Origin: Zygnema cylindricum
Taxonomy: Eukaryota > Streptophyta > Zygnematophyceae > Zygnematales > Zygnemataceae
Length of the DNA: 64,000 nucleotides
Reading direction: 5' to 3'
Assembly (NCBI GenBank): GCA_037447655.1
Contig: JBBHKE010000228.1
Span: 1 to 64,000, forward strand
Under the pieces are notes generated by a model. It saw nothing but the letters and a program-made list of their open reading frames with translations, was not told the DNA's origin and did no database searches. This document shows, piece after piece, positions 42,701 through 53,247 of the stretch (its first letter is position 1; every line of letters begins with the position of its first letter). The translations under genes were made by a program, and so were the position numbers.

Positions 42701-44445
42701 CTTATTTTGATTGGATCGTGCTAGTTTTTCAACGTGTTTCACCTATTTTTTACTATTTGATTTCTTTTCCCTGTTGGTATTGAATCCATTCGTTACGGGC
42801 ATTGTGCAACCATTAATTCAATCTTCGGTCATCGACGATTTTTGTACACAACCAAATAAATTCGATTATTGATCATTTGACTCCAAAAAATGTCATTATA
42901 ATATTCATTTGACCTTTATTGTTTTACGCTAACAACGATTTATCGTTTTAAGCTTTAGGTTGTTGTTGTTTTTTGGGTTTTGTAAGTCTTACATCGGGAT
43001 TACATTTGAATCTTCACATAGTAGTATAAATTTAACTTTGGTTTGCTCTTATCATTTTCTCTCTCGTTCAATTTTAGCTAATTTCAATTTTTAGTTAGGA
43101 TTAGGAATAATTTCGATTTATAATTTGTACTTATTGTTTACTTTGAGTTTTATGTTGGGAAGTAGTACAAAAACTATTTTTTCTTACTTTTTTGTTCCAA
43201 TTGTGTCCATCTCGCTTGTGTTTTTTTTTTTGGGTTTTTATTCTATTGTATTTTTTTTTTATGAATCTTTAATGAAATAGTAAACTCCAAGGAAACAAGG
43301 CAAATCAAAAAAGTGGTTAGTATTTTTTAATAGGGTTTTAAACTCGTATAAGTTGTTTACACATTTATTTCTCTCTAGTGTTTTCCAATTAATATAACTA
43401 AATTGGGTTGTGCACAACTAGCTTTCTTACCATGAATCTAATGTTTATTATATAAAAAACGTTGAATCATAAAACGACGTTGTTTTTGTTTGAAACGGTG
43501 GAAAAGTAATATCTCGAGTTGTAAATACGTGTCATAATAAAAAATGTTACAAAATAATAGTTTATAATCTAATTGGAAGGAGGACGGCGGGGGGAGGAGA
43601 GCGGAGGGAGGATAGGAGGAGGAAAAACGGAGGAAAGAGGGACGAAAGAGGGAGGAGGGAGGGGGGGGCCTGAGTAGGGAGGAGGGTGAGGATAGGAGGA
43701 AAGAGGGTGATGGAACGAGGGAGGATGGAGAGGATGGTTGAACGTGGTGAGAGGAAATAGGGAGGATAGAGGAGGGGTAAGTGAAGAGGAAAAGGAAGAA
43801 GTCGGGAAGGAGGAAAATAGTAAAAAAAACTACTATCCATAAGTTTTTTTTTACATATTTTTAACCGTTTTTCCAAATTTACCACTTTGTACATTGTGAT
43901 GGAATTAAATATCACGGCTTTAGGTTGTGGACTTTTTAAAGGCTATGGAATGGATTTAGCCGATTTATACATTTGAAAAAATATTAGAAAGTTATGCATG
44001 AATAGATTTTCCATTACAGTACATCCACATTTTGTTACTTATATATAGAAAGGAAAAACTTAATTCGAGTTAACAATTATTTCTTGTGAAAACGAGATTC
44101 GATGTAGCTGAAACGCAATGTGGAAGCACGACCAATGATACAAATTTGTCAGAACGGCTATGATACTTGCCAGGTGTACATATTTTTGCTCTAGATGAAA
44201 TCCAAACGATTCTGTCAATCTTATGCTCACGTGGCATAATCTACCAAGCTGTCTGGACTCTGGAGTACAAAAAGAATTGTGGCATGATCTGAGAGGCTGT
44301 CAGGATTTCTGATTCGGGACGCTTAGATTCATACCACATCCACTGAAAAGCTCATCGAATCCTGACGCTTTGTCTTTTTGCGATCCATACCTCAGATTTT
44401 CATGCGAATACCGACAATTTTAGTTGTTCGGTAATGAAATCTACA
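42701..44445. other. AT-rich sequence without recognisable genes
   Basis: No convincing ORF. A purine-rich block (GGAGGA-type, 43576-43830) reads as a low-complexity ORF on the minus strand and is not taken as coding. Several T-runs (43220-43260) occur. Confidence 0.5.
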
Positions 44446-44858
44446 CCTCTTGTTAGTGTTGGGTATCGGGTAGTTTCATATCGCGATAATTTCGATATTC
44501 AATATATCGAATATCGATCGAGCAGATTCCTCGATATATCGTACCGGGACCAACATAAATTATCGCGATATATATCGCAAAAATTGCGTGTCCGTACAGT
44601 CAGAGTACGGAAAACCGTACTAAAAGCGTACGGAGAATCGTACGATAAATCGTACGGATAATTTGCCTCCCCCCCACTGAGCGCTTAGTTGGAGTGTTTA
44701 AAAAAAAAAAAAAAAAAATCATTTTCGATATATCGGCGATATATCGCGATAATTTGGTTTTCGATATATCGAAGCGATATATCGATTATCGGGTACCTGA
44801 AATTCGATATATATCAAATATCGGCAAAAGGTCCTCGATACCCAACAGTACCTCTTGT
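44446..44858. mobile_element. hAT-type non-autonomous element (MITE), copy 1, with 8-bp TSD
   Basis: The element proper is 44454-44850 (397 bp), flanked by a perfect 8-bp duplication CCTCTTGT (44446-44453 and 44851-44858). Termini are TAGTGTTGGGTATCG and CGATACCCAACAGTA, inverted repeats of 15 bases with one mismatch. An 8-bp TSD and TAGxGTTGGG-like ends are characteristic of the hAT superfamily. The inside is made of CGATATATCG-type palindromes; no transposase is present. Confidence 0.85.
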
Positions 44859-45097
44859 ACTTTTAAATGGGAGTAGTACAATATATAGCGTAGCTATTAT
44901 ATAGAGTACACGATGGCGAAAATATCTTCCAACTATATTTATCTTAATTAAATCGATTTTTAGTATTTATTTTACTAAATTTTTTTTGCAGGATTTTTTT
45001 TTTCTTGACTATATTGAAAAATATAACTTACGCAAAATACGCAAAATTATACTGCATGCTGCCCGAATTACCGGGACAGGGGTGTACACCGCGAATC

Positions 45098-46926
45098 GTA
45101 ATTAGTAGTGTTGGGTATCGAGAACCAATTGCCGATATTCAATAAGTACCGAATTTTAGGTACCCGATAATTGATATATCGCCTCGATATATCGATTATC
45201 GAAATATTGCGATATTTAGCCGATATATTGTCGATATATCGTATCGTCAATATATCGAGGCATATAAAAAAAAATGAAAATTTTCACAGGTCTCCAAAGT
45301 CACAAGCCTTCGGACAAGATGACCGTAAAATCTTTGCCGAGAAGAAATACGGTTTTTTTATGAAAGTCAGAGTGAAGGAGATCTTTGAGGTACATTGACG
45401 CGGTACACTTGCGAAGTACACGTACGTAATACGCAAGTACGGATTTCCATACCGAAATGGTCGGTTCTCAAATCTTTGATGATTTTAGAGATTTTATCGT
45501 CAACTTCCAAGGACCACTCAAATCAAAACACGTATGTAAAAACCTGTTTACTAGTGTTGGGTATCGAGGACCCATTGCCGATATTCGATATATATCGAAT
45601 TTCATGTACCCGATATTCGATATATCGCTTCGATATATCGAATTTCAAATTATCGCGATATATCGCGGATATATCGTATCGACGATATATCGAAAATGAA
45701 AATTTTACAAATTTTTTCTTTTCTGGAGGAAAATATCCGCACATTTTTCGGATGATTCTCCGTACTCTTTTCGCATCGGTTTTCGTACTCGACCGCACGG
45801 ATATGCAATTTTGCGATATATATCAGCGATAATTTATGTTGGTCCCGTGAATATATCGAGGAATTGCTGCTCGATATTCGATATATCGAATATCAAATTA
45901 TCGCGATATGAAACTACCCGAAACCCAACACTCTGCGTGATACGCTGAGCAACCCGGTACCTCCTCGAATACATTTTTTTATGTCCGTACTATTACAGAT
46001 ACCTCCTCATGTAACCATACCATAGTTCAAAAGTAGGTGAAAGTAGGCCCATACAATATGCTTATTGTACGTAAAACATACAATATGGCCTTAAGACCCA
46101 TATTGTATTGGTCGCAAAATGAAAAATAATAGTAACAGGGTTGAGTTGCACATCGATCGATAGAGAATTAAACGTCATGTCTAAATTTTGAAAAACATTC
46201 GGACAAATTTTTATTTTTTCGTGAGTTTTGAGGTATTTTTTATTTAAACCGTCAGATTCGGACGATCGGACGGTCGCTGATCAAAGTAGCGATCAAAGAA
46301 GATCACATGAAAAGCCCATAACACAACTTACGATAGGACTTACGTCCGCGTTTTTTTTTTTTTCCTGGTTTTTTTTCCGCGGAATGTCATCCTACGCCGT
46401 GTCAGTTCGCTAAAAACTTTCGTCAAATTTCGTCCGGCGGCGTGCGCTGTACTTTAATGATACGTCAGATTCGTACGTTCGTACAGGAGTGTGCACAACG
46501 CACACACATACAGTATGTCTACTTTGCGAGAGTTTTGTGCCAAGTTTTGTGCGCCTACCAAAGGCCTACCATAAAAATGCCTACTTTTTGAACTATGAAC
46601 CATACCCCAAATAAGTAATCATATGAATTACAGAATTTGTACTTTTTTGTCGGTTACATTTTGCGGCGTCTACCTTTAAGTCACGGAACGAGAATCACGT
46701 CGTACGTGGCGTATCAAACAATTTGTTTTTTTCGCTAAAATAACATATTATATTAAAATATTAAATATTAAATTTAAAAAAATACTATACATCGCGATAT
46801 ATATCGCGATGATTTATGTTGGTCTCGGTACGATATATCGAAGAGTCTGCTAGATCGATATTCGATATATCGAATATCGAAATCATCGCGATATGAATTT
46901 ATCCGATACCCAACACTAGTAATTAG
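45098..46926. mobile_element. hAT-type non-autonomous element, large copy 2, with 8-bp TSD
   Basis: The element proper is 45106-46918, flanked by the perfect 8-bp duplication GTAATTAG (45098-45105, 46919-46926). Ends TAGTGTTGGGTATCG and CGATACCCAACACTA are perfect inverted repeats. Terminal parts are CGATATATCG-rich like copy 1, but the middle (45270-46780) is unrelated sequence plus a nested copy 3. No transposase is recognised in the middle, which may be captured DNA or remains of a parental element. Confidence 0.85.
45552..45932. mobile_element. hAT-type element, copy 3, nested in copy 2
   Basis: About 381 bp, from TAGTGTTGGGTATCG to AAACCCAACACT. Its left part resembles the left end of copy 2 and its right part is the reverse complement of the left end of copy 1. 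Flanking octamers (CTGTTTAC and CTGCGTGA) agree at only four positions, so the duplication has decayed or was never exact. Confidence 0.75.
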
Positions 46927-47628
46927 TGTCAAATTTTAAATAGTGTTGAAGAAAATTTACCGTACTTGATGCTAATTAAGAATTTGAAATTTTTCAAAAA
47001 AAAAGGTGTATTCTAATTTCGGCGTTAATGTTAATTTGGGAACAGCAAAAATGGAATATTCTTCGTACAATTATGTACATTAATATATGTATCCGTACAA
47101 AATATTAGATATCGTACGCCGTCGCGAATCTAAAATATCCAGACATGCCATACTAATTTATGTGTCATACTAATCCCGTTTTTTGAGCGCACGTTCCTAT
47201 GCATGCGCGTCTGATTTAATTCAATTTTTGTAAATTTTCACTTGAAAAGGTACATTTATGTACGGTCTGACATCGATTGTACACCACACTATTTAGATTA
47301 CATTGTACTTTCGGGCTTTATGCTATTTTGTACGGTACCTTAATTAACGCCAAGGAAAAATTAAAATCATGTATCCTATTTGAAATATAAAATCAAAATT
47401 TTAAGAACCTGAATTAGAATTATTGACACTAATAACGATTCGCGGTGTAGTAAATTAAAAATTTGTACGGTCGGTGTCTGACACTCTGACACGCAGCATA
47501 AATAGTTCAAATACTAAAGTTCAAACAACTGAAGTACATGTGAAAAGATGCCTAAAATGAAAACGTCATCGGACGGCTGAGATTAAACATTTGAGATTTC
47601 CCCGGCATAACACACCAGATATACGTAC

Positions 47629-47670
47629 AGTACAGTACTGTACTGTACGGCAATGTACTGTACTGTACTA
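47629..47670. repeat. GTAC-rich palindromic cluster
   Basis: Runs of CAGTACAGTACTGTACTGTAC followed after a short spacer by TGTACTGTACTGTAC; capable of forming a hairpin. Not attached to any recognised element. Confidence 0.7.
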
Positions 47671-48373
47671 CAGCGACACCACTATTACAAACGACACCCG
47701 AATGGAGGGCGAACGTAAAATGGCCTAAACGAAAATTATTTATCGAAAAAGTTTGAAAAACCAATATGGGTACAAAGAGGTAAAATCCCCATCAAAAAGA
47801 AACGTCCTAATCCCCCGCGATTACCGCTATAAGGCCGTACGGTACACCCTTCTCGAGATTACTGCAGTGGTTGTTTTTTTTTTGCCACTACACGTCGAAA
47901 TTCTATTAGGTGCACACCTGCCAGATTGTAAATCCGACGGTTACGAATGAAAGGTACGATTCTCACTTTCCGACTGGCGTACTCCAATTAAAAAATAGGA
48001 GAGGGTGTGCACCGAAAAAAAGACGGTAAAAAAAAGTTGCGAAAAAACACCCACACTAATAGAGGTAAAAACGGTGGTTCTTTGTAGTTTCGATTTTTTG
48101 TCGATTCACTGATTTCGTTCCATGGATGATGGATGGAAAGGACCTCTCCACCTTTATTTAATGTGTACTCCAGAAAAAGACAAACGGTATTCTCTTGTCG
48201 TTTCTTTTACAGATGCCTGTACGGACACGTGCTGGGATTGGACCTTTGTCAGGTTATTGAAACGCGTAGAACGTACGGCCCAAGGTCAAGTAGGGCTGTT
48301 TCCGTACATTTTCCAATATGACGGAAAGACAGAGAGGGACCAATTTTGACTATTTTGATAGATTTAGGAAGTC

Positions 48374-48375
<2 letters not shown>

Positions 48376-48443
<68 letters not shown>
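48376..48443. repeat. (CT)n microsatellite
   Basis: About 32 uninterrupted CT units upstream of the NLR-like gene. The preceding 47670-48375 holds one 75-codon plus-strand ORF (48122-48349) without a recognised family; it might be an upstream exon, but nothing supports this beyond an acceptor-like TTTCTTTTACAG at 48201-48212. Confidence 0.9.
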
Positions 48444-48445
<2 letters not shown>

Positions 48446-48680
48446 TTTGGTTTTCAATTTAATTTACTCGGAAATGGAAGCGATAGAATGAAAAATAAGG
48501 GTCACTATGGGGGGTTTAAATTAGTGTGGATGGTTTCTTTAATGAATGTATTTCACTAAAGGAACCCGCTAAACTTTGTTCTGTTTTTCTTGTCTTTTCT
48601 CAGAGAAATTTCTCTGAGAAAAGAGCCTCAATTGAAAGAAAAAACCCTAAAAGCAGCTGTCTCTTTTCCCCTGAACCGAG

Positions 48681-48950
48681 GAGCTCCCTCCCTCCCTCCC
48701 TCCCTCCCTCCCTCCCCTCCTCTTTCCCCCTCCCTCTTTCCCTCTCCCTCTCTCTCCCTCTCTCTCCCTCCCTCCCTCCCTCCCTCCCTCCCTCCCTCCC
48801 TCCCTCCCTCCCTCCCTCCCTCCCTCCCTCCCTCCCTCCCTCCCTCCCTCCCTCCCTCCCTCCCTCCCTCCCTCCCTCCCTCCCTCCCTCCCTCCCCTCC
48901 CCTCCCCTCCCCTCCCCTCCCTCCCATGTCTCTCTCCTCCCCCCCCCCCC
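48681..48950. repeat. (CCCT)n pyrimidine tract
   Basis: Long CCTC/CCCT tract on the plus strand just upstream of the first recognised exon. All the Pro/Ser- or Gly/Arg-rich ORFs across it are translation artefacts of the repeat. Confidence 0.92.
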
Positions 48951-49056
48951 GAGCAGTCCTTCGACTTTACCCCCAACCATGTCTTCTCTTTCCTCCACCA
49001 CTGTCGCGTCCCTCTGTCCAACTTTTTTGTCTGTTTGCGAGAATCTTTTCCCCCAG

Positions 49057-49634
49057 ATTCTCAGCCAATCCCAGACTCCCACGGCATTCTGTCGGATTTG
49101 GAAACGGACGAAACCATCGAAAAGCTCGAGGAAGAAGTCGACGACCAAATGTCGCATCTTTTCGAAGAGGAAGAACAATCGAAGCACGAATCCGGGAAAA
49201 TCCGTGCAAGCGGTACGGAAATCCGTACAATCCGTACGGAAAGTGGCAGATTGCGGGCAGGCGGTGGTGTCGGTGCGAACGGGGCGAATGGGACGAATAG
49301 GACGAGCGGTACGGACGGAGGGGAGAGGGGAGGGGGAGGGGGAAGGGGAGGGGGAAGGGGAGGGGGAGGGAGAGAGGGAGGAGGGGCTATGGGGGGGTGG
49401 GGGATGGAAGAGTTTCTGGAGACCGTGAAAGGAGGTGGTGTTTATTATGAGATGGGGGGAGACGATTGGGACGATGTGGAAGAAAGTACGGACGGTACGG
49501 ACGAGGCAGGTGTGATTCGGAAGATAGTGGAGATAACGGTGGGGGTGTTGGTGAAGGGGGGAGGGGAGGCGTGGAAGAATATGAGGGGAGTGGTGGAGGG
49601 GGCCACGGAGCACGTGGAGGGAAGGATGGACCAG
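49057..49634 (+). CDS. NLR-like gene: first recognised exon (acidic N-terminus)
   Basis: Acceptor CTTTTCCCCCAG precedes it and GTGGGT follows. It reads [20 protein letters not shown], a Glu/Asp-rich helical start, then a Gly/Arg low-complexity insert ([12 protein letters not shown], from a GGGGA repeat), then an amphipathic stretch [20 protein letters not shown]. It ends in phase 0. The alternative frame starting MSSLSSTTVASL at 48979 is Ser/Pro-rich and does not continue into exon 2. It may not be the true first exon. Confidence 0.6.
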
Positions 49635-52600
49635 GTGGGTTTTTTTTTTTTTTTTTTTTAAGGGTTTATTTTTTTTAAAAGGGTTTTATTTTTTTAGAAG
49701 GGTTAATTTTTTTAGAAAGGATCCTTTTTTTGTTGTTTTTTTTTTTTTTTGGTTTTGGGAAGGATTTATAGTCATAAAATGCTAAATTTACAAAAAAACG
49801 AAATACATGAAGAAAAATGGAAAAAGGCAAAGCTATCCTCAACATTAGTTCTGAAACAGAAACACTAAAATGTCCATGCTGACGTGGCACACTCTTTTTA
49901 TGCTGACGTGGCACTCTCCTGTCCCAAGCTCTCTCTCTCTCTCTCCCTCTCCCTCTCCTCTTTCTCACTCTCTCTATCTCTCTCTATGCTGGCGTGGCTC
50001 TCTCTCTCTCACTCTCACTCTCTCTCTATGCTGACGTGTCTCTCGCTCATCTCTCTCTCTATGCTGGCGTGGCACTCTCTCTCACTCTCACTCTCCATCT
50101 CTCTCTCTCTCTCTCTCCCTCTCTCTCTCCCTCTCTCTCTCTTTTTCTCTCTCTCTGCTGACGTGGCACCCTCCCATTGATCCAGGAGTCGGTGATGGCT
50201 CTCAGCGCTGAGCTGGCACGGATGGCTGAGCTGGCGGTGGGAGAATCTCCGGTTTGTCATCTAGTGGGGAGGGTGGCGGGACCCATGGAGCACCTCAGGG
50301 CCTTGTTGGTACAAATGGGCATATTGGAAAATTCGGAATTTAGTGAAAATTTAAGAAATATGGAGATCGAAATCGGGAATATTTTGGCAAAGGTACCAAT
50401 TCTTTGTTCAGATTCTTGTTCCCTCCCTCTCCCTCCTCCCTCCCCCCCCCCCCTTCCCCCCCCCCTTCCCCCCCCCCTTCCCCCCCCCCTTCCCCCCCCC
50501 CCTTCCCCCCCCCCTTCCCCCCCCCCCCCCCCCCCTTTTTTTTTTCAACCATTTTGTTTTCATGTTTTTTTTTTTTCGGTGTATGATTTTATAGGGTTTT
50601 GTTTGTTGATTTGTAATATATATTCTCATTGGGGTTTTCAAAACGTCCCTCTCCCTTTTCCTCCCTCTCATTCCCCCTGCCCCCAGAGTCCCTCTCCCAC
50701 CACCCATTCCCTTACTCTCCCCCCCCCCTTCCCCCCTCCCCCCCCCCCCCCCCCCTTTCTGCCTTCCCTCTCCCCCTCATCCAAAAACCCTATTTTTTTG
50801 TCCTAACCTCTCCCCCCCTCTCCCTCCCCCTCCCTCCCCCCCCCCTAGACCGGCCTCTTCCTCCTTGCCAGCTGTCGCGCCCCCACCCCCTGCCACGTCA
50901 TCACCTCCCCGGCCAATCAGGAGGCTTTGTCGTTTTATGAGGGGGAGATTCTCTGCCAGCTGTACAGAATCTACGCCCTCGGATTCCAAAAATTAGTACC
51001 TCTCAAAAATAATTTTTTTTCGGGAGCTGCCCGGATTTCGCTGCCCGGGGGAGGAAAAAAAGAGGACTGTACGGAAAGGGTGGAGTTTCAGGAGCTGGAG
51101 AGCTTTTTTAAGGGGAGAGGAGGGAATGAGGTAAGTGGGGGGGGGGAGAGGGAGAGGGAGAGGGAGAGGGAAAGGGGGGGGAGGGAGGAGACTATGGAAA
51201 GGATGTAGTTTCAGGAGCTGGAAAAGTTTATTAGAGGGAGAGGGAGGAGTGAGTTAATTGTGGGCAGAGGGAGGGAGCTGAAAAGGGAGGGAGCAGAAAA
51301 GGGGGGGAGGGATGGAGAGAGAAGTCAGGGGAATTGATTTAGGTAAGGGATGTGGCATTGTTTGTGGAGCGGATTGAAGGTTGGGAGGAAATGGGATAGA
51401 GGGAGGGAGAAAGCGGGAGGGGGAGAGAGGGAGAGGGGGAGAGGTAAGGGAAGTATTGTCCCTTCCCTCTTTTCCTTCTACTCCCTTACCACTTCCTTTC
51501 TCTCTCTCCCCCCTTTCTCTCTCTCTCTCTTTCCCTCTTTTTCCCTCTTTCTCCCTCTCTCTCTTTCTCTGATCATCTCTCCCCTCCCTCTCCTCTCCTC
51601 TCCCCCTCCCCCCCCTCCTCTCGCTCCCTCCCCCCCCCTCTCCCTCCCTCTCCCTCCCCCTCCACCCCAGGTGAAGGTCGCCGCCCTGGTGGGCCCCCCT
51701 GGCAGTGGCAAGTGCCACGTGGCACTTGAGTTCGCCCACTGCCACGTGGCAGACTATGAGGCGGCCATGTGGGTGGACTGCCACGTGGCAGCAGACCACA
51801 GCTATGCAAGACTGAGGGAGGTGCTGGGGGTGGAGGTAAGGGATTTCTCTCTCTCTGTCTCTCTGTCTCTGTACCCCTCTCGGTACCCCTCTCTCTCTGT
51901 GTCTGTCTCTACCTCTCTTCCTCTTTCTCTTTCTCTCTCCCTCTGTCTGTGTCTGTGGCTGTTTGTGTCTGTCTGTTTCTCTATCTCTCTCTCTCTCTCG
52001 GTGTGTCTTTCTTTCTTCATCGCTTTCTCTCTCTCTCTCTCTCTCTATCTCTATCTCTATCTCTGTCTGTTTGCCTCTCCCCTCCCCCTCTCCTCTATTC
52101 CTCCTCTTCCCTCTTCTCTTACTCTCCCCTCTTCTCTTACTCTCCCCTCCCCTCCTCTCCCGTCCCCTCCTCTCCTTTTCTCCCCTTCTCTCCTCCTCCC
52201 CTTCTCTTCTCCTCTCCTTCACTCCTGTTCTCCTCTCCTCCTTTCCTCTTCTCCCCTCCTCTCCTTTGCTCTCCTCCTTTCCTCCTCTCCCCTCCTCTCC
52301 TTTGCTCTCCTCTTCCTCTCCTCCACTCCTCTCACCCACACCCTTTTTCCCTGTTTCCCTTCCCACCTCTCCTCTCCCCCCCCCACTCCCATCTCCCTCC
52401 CTCTCCCTCTCCCCTCCCTCCCTCCCTCCCTCCCTCCCTCCCTCCCTCCCTCCCTCCCTCCCTCGTCCACTCTCCCTGCGGTGATTCTGCCTCTCTCCCC
52501 CCTCCCTCTCCCTCTTCCCCCCTCCCCTTTCCCTCTCCCCCTCTCCCTCACCCCCTCCCAGGTGGTGGACTACGACTCCAACATGGTCAAACTGAAGCAC

Positions 52601-52880
52601 ATAAAACGGGCGCTAGAAGACAAAAAAAAATATCTTGTCGTTTTGGCGAATGTGGACGATCCTGAATTTTTGAGAGCGGCCGTGCCACAGGTGACTCTTT
52701 AAAAAACGGTTAAACGGTTTTTTTTGTTTGGGTTAGGGTTTTTTTTTTTTGTTTTTGGGATGGTGTTCTTTTTCTTCTTGGAAGGGCGAGGGTAGTTTTT
52801 GTTTTGGCCTTTTAAAGTATGTTTGCTGTGCTGTTTTTGGGTGTATAGAATAATGTATACTATATGAATGTATGTATATG

Positions 52881-52949
<69 letters not shown>

Positions 52950-53200
52950 TACATATATATTACATATACATACATATATAATACATATACATACAATACA
53001 TATATATATATGCATACATATATACATATATATATACACATATATATACATATATATACATATATATATACATGTATATATATATATATATACATGTATA
53101 TATATATACATGTATATATGTATATATATATATGTATATATGGATGCATATATATATATGTATGTATCTATATATATGTATGTATATATATATATGTATG

Positions 53201-53247
<47 letters not shown>

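Larger units (their letters stand above)
45085..47449. mobile_element. Inverted-repeat element interrupted by the large hAT-type element
   Basis: TACACCGCGAATCGTAATTAG (45085-45105, resuming TGTCAA after the inserted element) is the reverse complement of TTGACACTAATAACGATTCG plus CGGTGTA at 47423-47449, with one mismatch over about 27 bases. Without the insertion the element would be about 550 bp. No coding potential and no clear target duplication; class unknown. Confidence 0.55.

Noticed and set aside
43562-43915. Pro/Leu-rich minus-strand ORF of 117 codons
   Set aside because: Composition comes from a GGAGGA purine block; no motif and no neighbour supports coding.
44454-46918. CRISPR-like or satellite array from the repeated CGATATATCG
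   Set aside because: Spacing is irregular, units are short palindromes, and the boundaries are explained by hAT-type inverted repeats with 8-bp duplications in a eukaryotic genome.
48526-49613. Long Pro/Ser-rich plus-strand and Gly/Arg-rich minus-strand ORFs (300 and 337 codons)
   Set aside because: They are translations of the (CCCT)n tract. Only the acidic frame 49057-49634 continues across a splice junction into the NLR-like gene.
51254-52702. ORFs of about 450 codons on both strands
   Set aside because: They read through pyrimidine tracts of introns 3 and 4; the only coding parts are the exons at 51671-51835 and 52562-52690, whose frame and phase match the other exons.
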